A DNA stretch of 64,000 nt from Magnetococcus marinus MC-1 (GTDB lineage Bacteria > Pseudomonadota > Magnetococcia > Magnetococcales > Magnetococcaceae). Made by a program: the position numbers and the translations under genes. Shown in pieces: positions 16,407 through 24,870 of the stretch. Position 1 is the first letter of the stretch. Each line of letters opens with the position of its first letter. The stretch spans positions 1,455,501-1,519,500 of the forward strand of contig NC_008576.1 in the NCBI RefSeq assembly GCF_000014865.1, in the 5' to 3' direction. The notes under the pieces were generated by a model. It made no database searches, was not told the origin of the DNA, and saw nothing but the letters and a program-made list of their open reading frames with translations.

Positions 16407-17843
16407 TTACAGTTCCGCTTCCAGTGCCTGGGCATGGATGAGCAGGCGTTCCAGAAAGTGGTCAAAATCTGAAGTTTGCATGTCACCATTGACAAAGACC
16501 ATGCGAATGGCCACCCCCTGCTGTAACAGGGAGTAGTTGACCAGCGAATCACCACTGCGCACCAAACGATCCCGCAAACGGACGGTAAAGGCGTCCAGAT
16601 CCACGGTTTTGTCGGGCTGGTAGCGAAAGCAGAGTGTCACCGATTGGGGTTCGACCATCAACGTTAATTTGGGGTGGGCGAGAATGCAATCTTTGGCGTA
16701 GGCGGTTAGTTCGAACAGGTGATCTATGCGGGCGGCATAGCCCAGGTCTCCATAGTAGCGCCACGCCAGCCACAGTTTCATGGCATCGACCCGGCGACCG
16801 CAGGCGAGGGATTTGCGTCCCAGTTCAAACTGATCCACATCATAATCGTGTTCGTGGAAGAGGTAGTGGCCCCCTTCAGAGCCGCAGGCTTCGCGCAGCA
16901 GGCCGGGTTCGCGCACCAGAATGACCGAGCTGATGAGGGGGATGTTCATCATTTTATGGGCATCCCAGGTCAAGGAGTCGGCCAAGTGGCAGCCATCGAG
17001 GTGGTGGCGCCAGCGTTGGCTGAGCAGCACCGAGGCCCCGAAGGCGCCATCCACATGGAACCAGAGGCCGTGTTGACGGGCAATGGCGTGGAGCTGGGGG
17101 AGGGGGTCAAAGGCACCCAGCACGGTGGTGCCGGCGGTGGCGGCCACCATAAAGGGCTGTTTACCGGCGGCTTTGGCGTGGAGAATGGCGGCCTCTAGGG
17201 CGGCGGGTTGCATGCGGCCTTGGGGGTCGCTGGCGACTTTGACCAGATTATCCAAGCCCATGCCCAGCACCATCGCCCCGCGTTGAAAGGAGTAGTGGGC
17301 TTGATCCGAGACCAGACAGACCAAGGGTGGCGCGTTGCTGTTGCCCAGCTGTTTGATATGGGGGAAGCGCTGTTGGCGGGCGCAGAGCATGGCGATTAGG
17401 TTGGAGTTACTGCCCCCGGAGGAGAAGATGCCATCATGGTTAGTAAAGCCAGCCAATTTGCCCATTTTTTCGATGAGAAAGCGTTCCATCAAGGTAGCCA
17501 GGGGGGCGACCTCGTAGGTGTACATGGAGGTGTTGGTGAGGGCGGTAAAGACCTCGCCCAGAAAGGCCGGAAAGTTAAAGCCGGCGAAGAGTTGGTTACA
17601 AAACTGGGGGTGGCCGGTTTTGACGCTGTGTTGGAGATAGGCGTGCAGCAGGGGGATGAGCGCCTGATGATTGGCCAGACCCTGCTGCTGGATGGTCAGA
17701 TCGAACTGCTCGGCCAGTTGTTGGGGTGGGAGAAAATCCACAATTCGAAGGGTACTGTTTTGGTTTTCCTGTAGAAAATCCAGAATCAGTTGCATGGCGG
17801 CATGTAAAGTTTTTTCCACAGGTTCGGGCTCCATAGCCGTCAT
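16407..17843 (-). CDS. PLP-dependent group II decarboxylase (glutamate/diaminobutyrate/aromatic-type)
   Basis: A protein of about 478 residues of the group II amino-acid decarboxylase family. It shows the SSGGSNSNLIAM phosphate loop, VAATAGTTVLGAFDPL, the His/Asp pair in FHVDGAFGAS and the Schiff-base Lys297 in TWDAHKMMNIP. The SGGSNSN and DAHKMMN spellings are closest to glutamate / cysteine-sulfinate / diaminobutyrate decarboxylases, but specificity is not certain. Two ATGs (17843 and 17834) are plausible; AAGGA lies close to the first. An upstream in-frame extension to 17930 lacks family similarity. It is monocistronic and ends at the bidirectional terminator shared with phaC. It makes an amine and CO2. 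Confidence 0.85.
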   Translation of the reverse strand: MTAMEPEPVEKTLHAAMQLILDFLQENQNSTLRIVDFLPPQQLAEQFDLTIQQQGLANHQALIPLLHAYLQHSVKTGHPQFCNQLFAGFNFPAFLGEVFTALTNTSMYTYEVAPLATLMERFLIEKMGKLAGFTNHDGIFSSGGSNSNLIAMLCARQQRFPHIKQLGNSNAPPLVCLVSDQAHYSFQRGAMVLGMGLDNLVKVASDPQGRMQPAALEAAILHAKAAGKQPFMVAATAGTTVLGAFDPLPQLHAIARQHGLWFHVDGAFGASVLLSQRWRHHLDGCHLADSLTWDAHKMMNIPLISSVILVREPGLLREACGSEGGHYLFHEHDYDVDQFELGRKSLACGRRVDAMKLWLAWRYYGDLGYAARIDHLFELTAYAKDCILAHPKLTLMVEPQSVTLCFRYQPDKTVDLDAFTVRLRDRLVRSGDSLVNYSLLQQGVAIRMVFVNGDMQTSDFDHFLERLLIHAQALEAEL

Positions 17844-18373
17844 AATCCTTTTGGGTTCGGCATGGGTGGAGCACGGGTTCGCCCAGATACCGCCGCAAGC
17901 TTCCGTGTTGGGGGAGCTTGTGGGGGCCACTCTTTGCGGGGGGGTGCTGTCACCAAAGCGCAGAGTGTAGCATATTCGGCGTTAAAATCTGAGGCTCGGT
18001 GTGATTTTTTTCAGGTTTTTGCTGTTTTTTTGGGTGGCCGTTTTTTTGCTGTTTTTCCCGCCCCTCTGCCCAGGGCAGGACGCGGGCAAGCCGGGCTGTG
18101 AGAGCCCATGAAAACCGCCTCTCTGCACCAGTGGCTTGAAAAGCTTTATCCTGTTGGTTGAGGTTGTGGTTGGTGGTAAAAAATAATAGAGATGAAAATA
18201 ATATCTATTATAGTGCGATAAAAAAGGCTAGCATGAGCGCAACGGTCATCTGTACGAGAGAAAACAACACGATTTTAAGGTATGCGCTGGCTGTGTGCCC
18301 CGCAAAAGGTCACCGTTTTGGGTGGGTAATCCCTCATGAAATAGAGGGATTTCAGCCGTAGAATGGTCTCGTC

Positions 18374-18523
18374 ATGTTTCTGGGGAAGTTTTGGGGCACG
18401 CCTAACCCAAAAATGAGGTGTGTGTTCCCGGAATTTACAAAGCGATTAGAACAGCAGACGGGACGGAAGCTTGGTAAGCAGAAACCGGGACCAAAGTCAA
18501 AAAAGAGTGTTGATCATGAATAA
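18374..18523 (+). pseudogene. Possible C-terminal remnant of an IS200/REP-associated (Y1) transposase
   Basis: A 49-codon open segment whose last 35 residues (FPEFTKRLEQQTGRKLG then KQKPGPKSKK) look like the basic Gly/Pro/Lys tail of REP-associated tyrosine transposases. No catalytic HUH or Tyr motif remains upstream, so at most a tail is left. It lies at the left edge of the AT-rich island, immediately before the tandem GTCCCCGGAA repeats, which supports a mobile-element origin. Identification is tentative. Confidence 0.35.
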
Positions 18524-18588
18524 AGTGTATGTCCCCGGAATTCCAAAAAGAGTGTTGATCATGAATAAAGTGTATGTCCCCGGAATTT
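18500..18588 (+). repeat. Tandem 45-bp direct repeat carrying GTCCCCGGAATT
   Basis: Two units, 18500-18544 and 18545-18589, agree over 43 consecutive bases; each contains GATCATGAATAAAGTGTATG followed by GTCCCCGGAATT. The GTCCCCGGAA core recurs in inverted orientation at 20070-20079, on the other side of the two AT-rich genes. The layout suggests ends of a degenerate mobile element or recombination sites around a passenger module. Confidence 0.8.
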
Positions 18589-18619
18589 CCCATAGAATCT
18601 TAACTATTAGGTGGTGTTC

Positions 18620-19279
18620 ATGCTGAGCGTTTTTAAAGATCTTGATTTCACAGGTAATAAGAAAGTTTTAGATGGCTTTATTGACTCTATTTCAGCGGTG
18701 AAAGTTGCCAAATGGGAAAGGTGGTATGAAGGCGAAAAAAGAATAGAAAGCATGGCCTTGTCAGATGATGATCGCTTTATTGTATTTAAGCGAACCTCAC
18801 ATAAAGGCATTCCGGATGTTTCTTTGTTCCTGACTTATCTAAAAGAACGACTAGTAGTAACTAATATAGTTCCTGAAGAAGGTGAGTTGACTAAAGCTCA
18901 GTATAATGAAATAATTGACGATTTTGTCAAGAGTGTTGTTTCTGAAAATATCGCATTTTTTGATGTCCTAATGACAGTTACAAAGGGGGAGTTACCGATA
19001 ACTCATTGGCTTAGTCAAGACACAGCTGCCTTGCTAGATAGGTTTTCTAAGACGGCAAATAAATCAACGGGATCTTCTCATCCACTAGATTTACAAAGAT
19101 GGAACAGCTTTATTATTGCAGCCCATCGTGAGAAGTCAAACCTTGATAGTACAACTCTAGAACGGTGGTTTGTGCAAGAGGAAGGCTGGGGAATAGATGC
19201 TGCTACGTCTCTAGCTATTGAGTATGAATTTGCGCGAGGTCTGTTAAGCTTATATGACCAGAGTGGATCTGATGACTGA
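18620..19279 (+). CDS. Uncharacterised protein of an AT-rich two-gene module
   Basis: A 219-residue protein from the ATG at 18620, which has TAGGTGG just upstream. I recognise no family. The N-terminus is mixed alpha/beta with acidic loops (FIDSISAVKVAKWERWYEGE). The middle contains ITHWLSQDTAALLDRF and the C-terminus WFVQEEGWGIDAATSLAIEYEFARGLL, both predicted helical; there are no membrane segments. Codon use is strongly AT-biased compared with every neighbour, a sign of horizontal transfer. Its stop overlaps the start region of the PIN-like gene (ATGACTGA), so both are translated together. The pairing suggests an antitoxin-like or regulatory/sensor partner for the nuclease (inference only). 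Confidence 0.6.
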   Translation: MLSVFKDLDFTGNKKVLDGFIDSISAVKVAKWERWYEGEKRIESMALSDDDRFIVFKRTSHKGIPDVSLFLTYLKERLVVTNIVPEEGELTKAQYNEIIDDFVKSVVSENIAFFDVLMTVTKGELPITHWLSQDTAALLDRFSKTANKSTGSSHPLDLQRWNSFIIAAHREKSNLDSTTLERWFVQEEGWGIDAATSLAIEYEFARGLLSLYDQSGSDD

Positions 19280-19994
19280 TACAGCCTCAGTTTCTCAATG
19301 TATCTTGTCAAAAAATGCACCTGTTTTGTTTTTTGATACCTGTAGCTTATTGGATTTGGTTAGAGACCCGACCAGAGAGTGCTTTAGTAGTGACCAGTAT
19401 GAAACTGCTATAAGACTTTTACGGAAGGTTGATGGTGAGGAAGGTTATTTACATGTTGTGGTAAATAGTCAAGTTCATCATGAGCTAAATGATAATTTTT
19501 CATCTGTTTGTGAGGATTCAGAGAATAAACTTGATAAACTAAACAAAAAAATAGCTTTTCTCCAGAGAGTGTATGTTTCAATTGGAGCTACAGTAAGTCA
19601 AAACTTGTCCTTTTCTAAAAATGATTTTTCACAATATGGAAAAAATATTTATGATAGCTTTATAGGAAAATCTATCACATATAAAGAAGAAGATGATGTT
19701 GCAAAGAATAAAGCTTTCGATAGAAGTAGATTTTGTAAAGCGCCAGCAAAAAAGGGAAAGCAGGAGTTGAAAGATTGTATTGTGATTGAGTTATATCTTT
19801 TTCTTGCGCAACACTTGAGAAGTATTGGTTACAGTAATAGGATAGTGTTTATTTCATCAAATACAAAGGACTATGCATCTGATGTAAGGGGAGGGATTTT
19901 GCATCCAGAGCTTAAAGATGACTTTGATTCGGTAAAAATGGAGTATGCTTCAAACTATGGTCTCGCTGAAAGGATGTTGTTTCCACCGTGCTAG
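19254..19994 (+). CDS. PIN-like (DUF4935-type) putative ribonuclease
   Basis: A protein of up to 246 residues with a PIN-like layout. The first strand with acidic Asp is VLFFDTCSLLDLV (Asp28). An acidic helix HHELNDNF follows, then KDCIVIELYLFLA, and the late strand IVFISSNTKDYASD carries the last acidic residues. SSNTKDY near the C-terminus is typical of DUF4935-like PIN proteins. The start may be 19254 or the ATG at 19272, which overlaps the preceding stop. AT-rich codon use and coupling to an unknown partner gene suggest a toxin-antitoxin or defence module. The RNA target is unknown. Confidence 0.6.
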   Translation: MTRVDLMTDTASVSQCILSKNAPVLFFDTCSLLDLVRDPTRECFSSDQYETAIRLLRKVDGEEGYLHVVVNSQVHHELNDNFSSVCEDSENKLDKLNKKIAFLQRVYVSIGATVSQNLSFSKNDFSQYGKNIYDSFIGKSITYKEEDDVAKNKAFDRSRFCKAPAKKGKQELKDCIVIELYLFLAQHLRSIGYSNRIVFISSNTKDYASDVRGGILHPELKDDFDSVKMEYASNYGLAERMLFPPC

Positions 19995-20069
19995 GTTTGT
20001 AAGTGAAAGTTAAGCTTTAGTTTTTTTCCATAGTTTTCTCTGCTGTGCCTCTCGCGGGAGTTCCGGGGA

Positions 20070-20092
20070 CGGGTGCCTAATTAAGGGGTAAG
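20070..20092 (-). repeat. Inverted copy of the GTCCCCGGAA motif closing the AT-rich module
   Basis: TTCCGGGGACG followed by GGTGCCTAATTAAGG is the reverse complement of the GTCCCCGGAA core seen twice at 18530-18588; the AATTA-type flank is also roughly conserved. It lies 75 bp after the PIN-like gene, and GC-rich sequence resumes right after it. Together the motifs bracket the AT-rich genes. Confidence 0.55.
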
Positions 20093-20143
20093 GTTATGGC
20101 GCGGGTGTTGGTGCCGGGGTGGCGCATCTGTGCCGGCCTCGCC

Positions 20144-21133
20144 TCAAGGGCGCTGAAAATGGTTGAAAAGGTGGCGTAACAGTAGGTCGCTCATGCCCAC
20201 CCTAAGTGGGGGGGAGGGCTGCGCCGACCATAGCTCTAACCCCTGGCTAAAGGTGCTGGTGCGAATATGCGCCCGGTTGCGGTCCAAAAAGCGACACAGC
20301 CGCTCAAAACGGCTCTGGTTGCCCCTATGGGGCACAAAACGGGGTCGCTCAGGATCACGCTGCATGGTGGAAAACTCGCTGGCATGGGTCAAAACCACCA
20401 ACGGGCCGCTCTGCTGCATCACCCCCTGCCGCAACAACTTCCAAAATAAAAAAGCCGGCGTGCCCGTTACCGTCAACGCCTTATACCAACGCCGCCCACC
20501 CAAACCATGCACCGTATAGGTGGTGACCGGGACCTCCCGCAGCCCAAACATATCATGCAAACCATGCAGACGCCGCAAAGCAACATCCCCAGGGGCAAAA
20601 AAACCATAACCCTGGCACGAAGCCATGGGGATGCCCAGTTGCGCAACTACCCGATAAAGCGTCTCATCCACATGCAGGCTGCCCCCACGAAACGCCAGCG
20701 GCGCATAACCCATCACACGCTTAAAACAGGCCATGCCTTCTTCCAGCAACTGGATGGCCTGAACCTCGCCCAAACCATGCATGGCGTCCGAGGGGGTGCC
20801 CCCAGCCGTGAGCCGTTGCAACCAATCGCTATGGCGAAAAATCCGCCATGCCGGGTGTAGATGCAACTGCACATCATGACCCCGCGCCACAATCTCCTGC
20901 ATCACCCCCTGCATGGGGGCATCGCCAAAATAGTGGCTCTGGAACATCTCACAAAAAAAGGTCCCCTTGAGCTGGTAACGCTCCAAGGTATCCAGAATAA
21001 AACCCAACCCGTGGGATACCCCTTCATCCACACGCTGCAACGACGCCACCCCCAAAGGGCGGTAGTGCTGGGGCTGGGTAAAACAGCCATTGATGGTAAA
21101 CTCCACATCAACGGAGAGATTAAGATCAATCAT
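20144..21133 (-). CDS. Polysaccharide-deacetylase-fold protein, paralogue B
   Basis: A 329-residue NodB-like protein starting MIDLNLSVDVEFTING, where Asp and Glu follow the first strand. It carries RGHDVQLHLHPAWR, LAFRGGSLHVDE and VVLTHASEFSTM, the metal-His and C-terminal His of the deacetylase fold. It is a paralogue of the protein at 349-1476. The ATG at 21133 overlaps the stop of the ATP-grasp gene (ATGA, 4 bp), which fixes the start against a longer upstream reading. It is third in a PHP / ATP-grasp / deacetylase operon. No signal peptide is visible, so it probably acts on a cytoplasmic precursor of a glycan or glycolipid (inference). Confidence 0.6.
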   Translation of the reverse strand: MIDLNLSVDVEFTINGCFTQPQHYRPLGVASLQRVDEGVSHGLGFILDTLERYQLKGTFFCEMFQSHYFGDAPMQGVMQEIVARGHDVQLHLHPAWRIFRHSDWLQRLTAGGTPSDAMHGLGEVQAIQLLEEGMACFKRVMGYAPLAFRGGSLHVDETLYRVVAQLGIPMASCQGYGFFAPGDVALRRLHGLHDMFGLREVPVTTYTVHGLGGRRWYKALTVTGTPAFLFWKLLRQGVMQQSGPLVVLTHASEFSTMQRDPERPRFVPHRGNQSRFERLCRFLDRNRAHIRTSTFSQGLELWSAQPSPPLRVGMSDLLLRHLFNHFQRP

Positions 21134-22386
21134 GTGCAGCCTCGCCAACAAAAACGCTTGCGCATTTGCCTCCACAATTTATTCAGGGCCTGGCGGGTAT
21201 CCACCCAAAAGGGCTTGGGATCATCCCAGGCAAAAATATAGTAACGCAAACGAGGGTCCAACACCCCCAGCACAAAGCCCATGAGTTCAGCCAATACCGA
21301 AAAACGCAAGCTGCGGTTCTGTATAAGCTCTGGATCTCCCACAATGCGTTGCAGCCGGTGTAGCGCGGGAATGGTGTATTGACAACGCAGCCCCGCCCGC
21401 TGTCGGCTGGGCGGCGGAGGCTGCCGCAACCCCTGCCACCAGTAGGTGGCAACCGCAAAATGGGCCCCCGCATAATAAGCCAACGGCTGACTGCCCCAAA
21501 AACGGCCATTGACCTCCATCAACCACGTTTGGCCGGTTTTTGGGTCAAAACGATACTCCACCATGGCCGCCCCCTGCCACTCAAGGGCTTGTAATAGGGC
21601 GATGGATTGCGCCAGTAAGGCCGGGTGCGCCTGCTGGGGTAGACTCTCGCAGAGGGTGGAAACACCCCCCTCCGGCGGCCACTCATGCAGCCGCTGGTGT
21701 TGAAAAGTCAGGGTGGCCTGCCCCTGGTGCATGTAGATCATCTGCCCCAAACCCACACCAGGGCAGTAACAGGAGACCTGGGGATAATGGCCCGTAGGGG
21801 TGTAGCGTGCTAACTGCTCAACCAGTGCCTGTGGCGTGTCAACATAGCGATATTTTTCTAAAGTAAGCTTGTGCGCACGTAGCCGTGGCAGCGCCGCTTG
21901 GGGGTCCGCCCATTTAAGAATAACCGGATAACCGGGCACCTGCGCCACCAAGTCGGCAATCTCATGGGGGTGGCTGATCTGCCAGCTCTGGGGGGTCTGT
22001 ATGCCCAGCTTGCGTGCCACCAGCAGGGTTTGCTGCTTATCCAGCACCTGACTAAAGGGGTGGGGGGCGGGGATGAGGGGGCGAATGCCCTGTAATTGCT
22101 CACCATGCGCCTGTAACCAGAGAATATCCGGTTCTGAAACGGTCATCAGATAGGGGATTTGGTGCGTTTGGGCCAGCTGGTTGATTAAATCTAGTTGCGT
22201 GATCTGCTGGCTATCATGGTAGACCCCCAAATGCAGATAGCGACTGTGCAGCCCCACCCCGTGACGTTGACGGGCAATGGCGTAGACCTGGATACCAGCC
22301 TTGGCCAGCTCCCGCACCAGGGTTAAGCCGATGGGGGTATCCACCCCTAACAGCAGCACCCGGTGGGGTGTGGTCGGGGGGCTCAC
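21130..22386 (-). CDS. ATP-grasp ligase-like protein
   Basis: A 418-residue protein with an N-terminal Rossmann-like pre-ATP domain (RVLLLGVDTPIGLTLVREL). The ATP-grasp core is recognisable from YPVILKWADPQ, MVEYRFDPKTGQTWLMEVNGRFWGSQPLA and its Glu/Asn metal ligands (EVNGR). It resembles carbamoyl-phosphate-synthase-like or PylC-type carboxylate-amine ligases, which join an amine to a carboxyl group at the expense of ATP. The start overlaps the PHP gene stop (ATGA) and the stop overlaps the deacetylase start, so all three are translationally coupled. Substrate unknown; an amide decoration of an envelope molecule would fit the context. Confidence 0.7.
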   Translation of the reverse strand: MSPPTTPHRVLLLGVDTPIGLTLVRELAKAGIQVYAIARQRHGVGLHSRYLHLGVYHDSQQITQLDLINQLAQTHQIPYLMTVSEPDILWLQAHGEQLQGIRPLIPAPHPFSQVLDKQQTLLVARKLGIQTPQSWQISHPHEIADLVAQVPGYPVILKWADPQAALPRLRAHKLTLEKYRYVDTPQALVEQLARYTPTGHYPQVSCYCPGVGLGQMIYMHQGQATLTFQHQRLHEWPPEGGVSTLCESLPQQAHPALLAQSIALLQALEWQGAAMVEYRFDPKTGQTWLMEVNGRFWGSQPLAYYAGAHFAVATYWWQGLRQPPPPSRQRAGLRCQYTIPALHRLQRIVGDPELIQNRSLRFSVLAELMGFVLGVLDPRLRYYIFAWDDPKPFWVDTRQALNKLWRQMRKRFCWRGCT

Positions 22387-23207
22387 GCTTTGCCCTCCAG
22401 CCAGCGGCGCAGCATGCGTTTTAGCCCCTTGGGCAGCCGCACGCCCCGTTCTGTCAACCAGTGGTGGCAGTGGTGGGCCAGATCCATCACCCCAATGCGG
22501 AGCCTGGCGAGATGTTGCGCCATAGGCGGGCGCTTGAGCAGCGCTTGCCCGTTCAACATGGGCACTCCAGCCCCCTGTTTAAGTTGGCTGAGCACCCACG
22601 CAGGGGTTAACGGGCCTGGGGGGAGCTGCATGATGACCGGTTGCAGATCCCCCACCCGGTGCAGATCCAACGCGGCCAGGGGGACCACGTTGGGGCGCTG
22701 GGCCTGGATGGTTTGCCATAACTGCAAACTTTGTGGACGCACACCATGGCGGCCATCGTGGCGGCTATTCAGAATCTCCACCCCATCACACCACTGTTGC
22801 CACGGTGGGGCAGGGTTAAAACGGGCCTTGATGGGGTGGGTGAGTATGAGCATGGCCGCATGGGGGTGCAGCGATTGGGCGATCTGCGCATTGCTGGTAA
22901 AATCAATGGCGCAGGGGCTGATCCCCAAAAAGGCAATGGTAAAACAGTCCATCTCAATGCCGGGAATAAACAGAAACGCGGCGTCGGAGTGGTCGTGACA
23001 CTGCTGGATAATGGCCTCCACCTTGGCTTGATCCAACCCCTCGATATGTTCGGTCATGCAGGCGAAGTGTAACCCTTCACCCAGCAGCAGGGTGCGCAGC
23101 TGGGCATAACTCAGGGTGCCATCAAAAGAGTGGTTGGAGTGGGCATGGACAATCCCCCGCAACGGTGTTGTGCGGGCGGCGGCTCTGCTGTTGGATGCTG
23201 CCTCCAT
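22383..23207 (-). CDS. PHP-domain metal-dependent phosphoesterase
   Basis: A 274-residue protein with the PHP signature motifs: VHAHSNHSFDGTL (His21/His23 and the following Asp), MTEHIEG and IPGIEMD. Later His/Asp ligands are in LILTHPIKARF and LAALDLHRVGD. PHP proteins hydrolyse phosphoesters using two or three metal ions. It heads a three-gene overlapping minus-strand operon with an ATP-grasp ligase and a deacetylase-fold protein. It probably removes a phosphate from a pathway intermediate. The ATG at 23207 is followed by an Ala/Arg-rich 15-residue leader before the first PHP strand. Confidence 0.75.
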   Translation of the reverse strand: MEAASNSRAAARTTPLRGIVHAHSNHSFDGTLSYAQLRTLLLGEGLHFACMTEHIEGLDQAKVEAIIQQCHDHSDAAFLFIPGIEMDCFTIAFLGISPCAIDFTSNAQIAQSLHPHAAMLILTHPIKARFNPAPPWQQWCDGVEILNSRHDGRHGVRPQSLQLWQTIQAQRPNVVPLAALDLHRVGDLQPVIMQLPPGPLTPAWVLSQLKQGAGVPMLNGQALLKRPPMAQHLARLRIGVMDLAHHCHHWLTERGVRLPKGLKRMLRRWLEGKA

Positions 23208-23295
23208 TGCCTGCTCCTACCCCCCATGCCAGGATTTCATGCTTCTCACTGGGGTTAGGATAACACGATTTCTCCAACGGGCAGTAGCGGGTGGA

Positions 23296-23655
23296 TTAGA
23301 AATTTTCTGTCATGGTGATCTCAATGGCGCGGTGGGCGCGGTCAAGCCAATGGTCAATCTCGGCCAGGGTGGCATGGTCGGGCAGTTCCGGCAGTTCAAA
23401 CACCACCCCATGGTCATCCAACTGGGCTTGAATCATCTCAAAATGAAAATCCCGATACTCCGCCGTGGTGCGAAAACGGCGCTTGGCGCACACCTCCATC
23501 GCCTGCATGGCATCAAGCAGGGCCTCCCGCTCATCTGGGGTGAGGGGGCGTTCGGTCTCAATCAACTTTTTGTACTGGTCGCGGGCGGCATTCCATTTAT
23601 ATTGCCACATGGGGTCATAATCGGGCAGCAGCCGGGTAACAGGCTGGGCGTTCAT
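23296..23655 (-). CDS. Uncharacterised small protein downstream of a hemerythrin
   Basis: A 119-residue protein, acidic and mostly helical. Its middle section PDEREALLDAMQAMEVCAKRRF and EIDHWLDRAHRAIEITM give no recognisable family. The start overlaps the hemerythrin stop (ATGA), so the two are co-translated as the last genes of a four-gene operon. A partner or signalling role for the hemerythrin is possible but not shown by sequence. Confidence 0.55.
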   Translation of the reverse strand: MNAQPVTRLLPDYDPMWQYKWNAARDQYKKLIETERPLTPDEREALLDAMQAMEVCAKRRFRTTAEYRDFHFEMIQAQLDDHGVVFELPELPDHATLAEIDHWLDRAHRAIEITMTENF

Positions 23656-24026
23656 GCCGGGTGATCCAGGGCGTGACGGGCTAGCGCGGCATCCATGGTG
23701 AGCAGGTGGGTCTCAAACCACTTGGGCAGATCGCTGCGCATAAAGGCCAAAATATCGGGCGCACCGCCCCGTTTGGCAAAGCGGGCCAGCATGGCGCACT
23801 GCCCCAACAGCCGTTGGTGCTCGCCCCGGTGTTCCTGGCTGGCCCCAAAACCGCAGCGCTGCATAAGGAGCTCCTCCTGGCTAAAGTGGTCGGTCAAAGC
23901 CTCCACCAAGCCGGGAAAGGCAAGCAATAGGGCACTATCGGGCTGGGGGGCCAGTTGGCTAAGCTCGGTCACAAAACTTTGGTGCTGGGCATCCATAAAA
24001 TCAACCCCAAGCTCAATCATCCGCAT
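23652..24026 (-). CDS. Bacteriohemerythrin-like O2-binding protein
   Basis: A 124-residue four-helix protein with the hemerythrin di-iron ligand set in order: His15 (DAQHQSF), His47 and Glu51 (HFSQE), His66/His70 (EHRGEHQRL), and His107 with Asp112 (HLLTMD). It would bind oxygen reversibly, for O2 delivery, sensing or scavenging. The gene overlaps its CitE-like upstream neighbour by 14 bp and the next gene by 4 bp. A diazotroph that must manage oxygen would benefit, but the operon is separate from the nif genes. Confidence 0.8.
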   Translation of the reverse strand: MRMIELGVDFMDAQHQSFVTELSQLAPQPDSALLLAFPGLVEALTDHFSQEELLMQRCGFGASQEHRGEHQRLLGQCAMLARFAKRGGAPDILAFMRSDLPKWFETHLLTMDAALARHALDHPA

Positions 24027-24870
24027 GGCTGGGCTCCCTGGGGCTCATCTGGAGCAGACGTTGGGCGTCGCGCACAATGGGTTCATCAATAAAACCATAG
24101 TCGGGGTCCACAAAGCCGGTAACGCCTTGCTCACGCTGGGCGGCAAAGCGGCTGATAATCGCTTGGGCACGGGCTAAGGCGGCAGGGTCTGGGGCAAAAC
24201 AGCGGTTAATCACCTCAGCCTGGGCCGGGGCGATGCACCCCTTGGCGGTGTAGCCCATGGCTTTAACCTTTTCGCACCAGCGCTCCAACTCGGCCAAATT
24301 GCGGTGATCCTGATAGACAAAGGAGACCGGCAAGAGGTCAATGCTGCGGCACTGAATGAGAAAATGGGCCAGAATATAGTCAATGGTGGGGTTGTCGGGT
24401 TTAAGCAGCGATTGGGGAATGCCCAAGTCGGCCATAAGATCCAGAATGCCCAGGTAGGCGGTGGTGACGCGGTTGTCGATCTTAAAGCGCTCCAGCATGT
24501 TCCACGCTGCGCGGGTTTCCACCGTAAAATGTAGCTCGACCGCTTCATCCATCATACCCAGGGCCATGTGCAGGGTCTCTTGATCCTCCACCTTGGGCAG
24601 ACGGAAGGCGCGGGGCCGCAGATGGCTAAGGGCACGGAGATCTTTCATGCCGCCCCGCTCCATGGGGTTGATGCGAATCACCACCCGTTCTGCCACCACG
24701 GCGGGATCCATCGCCCCGAGGGTCTCGGCGACCAACTGTCGCGCGGCCTGCTTATCGCCCACCCCATCTTCTAGGTTGACCATGGCCCAATCCGCCACCA
24801 ACTGGGGGATCTTCTCCAAATGGCGGGGTTTGTCCCCCGCGACCATCATAATGCTGCGTACGACGCTCAT
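24013..24870 (-). CDS. CitE-like (HpcH/HpaI family) aldolase/lyase
   Basis: A 285-residue TIM-barrel protein of the HpcH/HpaI aldolase / citrate-lyase beta-subunit family. It has MVAGDKPRHLEKIPQ, the acidic metal-binding NLEDGVGDKQAAR, VIRINPMERGG, RLPKVEDQET and FTVETRAAW (second metal Glu). CitE, malyl-CoA lyase and related enzymes cleave or form C-C bonds of acyl-CoA esters; which one is unclear. It overlaps the NADAR gene upstream (4 bp) and the hemerythrin downstream (14 bp). Confidence 0.7.
   Translation of the reverse strand: MSVVRSIMMVAGDKPRHLEKIPQLVADWAMVNLEDGVGDKQAARQLVAETLGAMDPAVVAERVVIRINPMERGGMKDLRALSHLRPRAFRLPKVEDQETLHMALGMMDEAVELHFTVETRAAWNMLERFKIDNRVTTAYLGILDLMADLGIPQSLLKPDNPTIDYILAHFLIQCRSIDLLPVSFVYQDHRNLAELERWCEKVKAMGYTAKGCIAPAQAEVINRCFAPDPAALARAQAIISRFAAQREQGVTGFVDPDYGFIDEPIVRDAQRLLQMSPREPSHADD

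Noticed and set aside
18158-18361. 67-codon open reading frame at the left edge of the AT-rich island
   Set aside because: No ribosome-binding site, no recognisable family, and a composition that looks non-coding.
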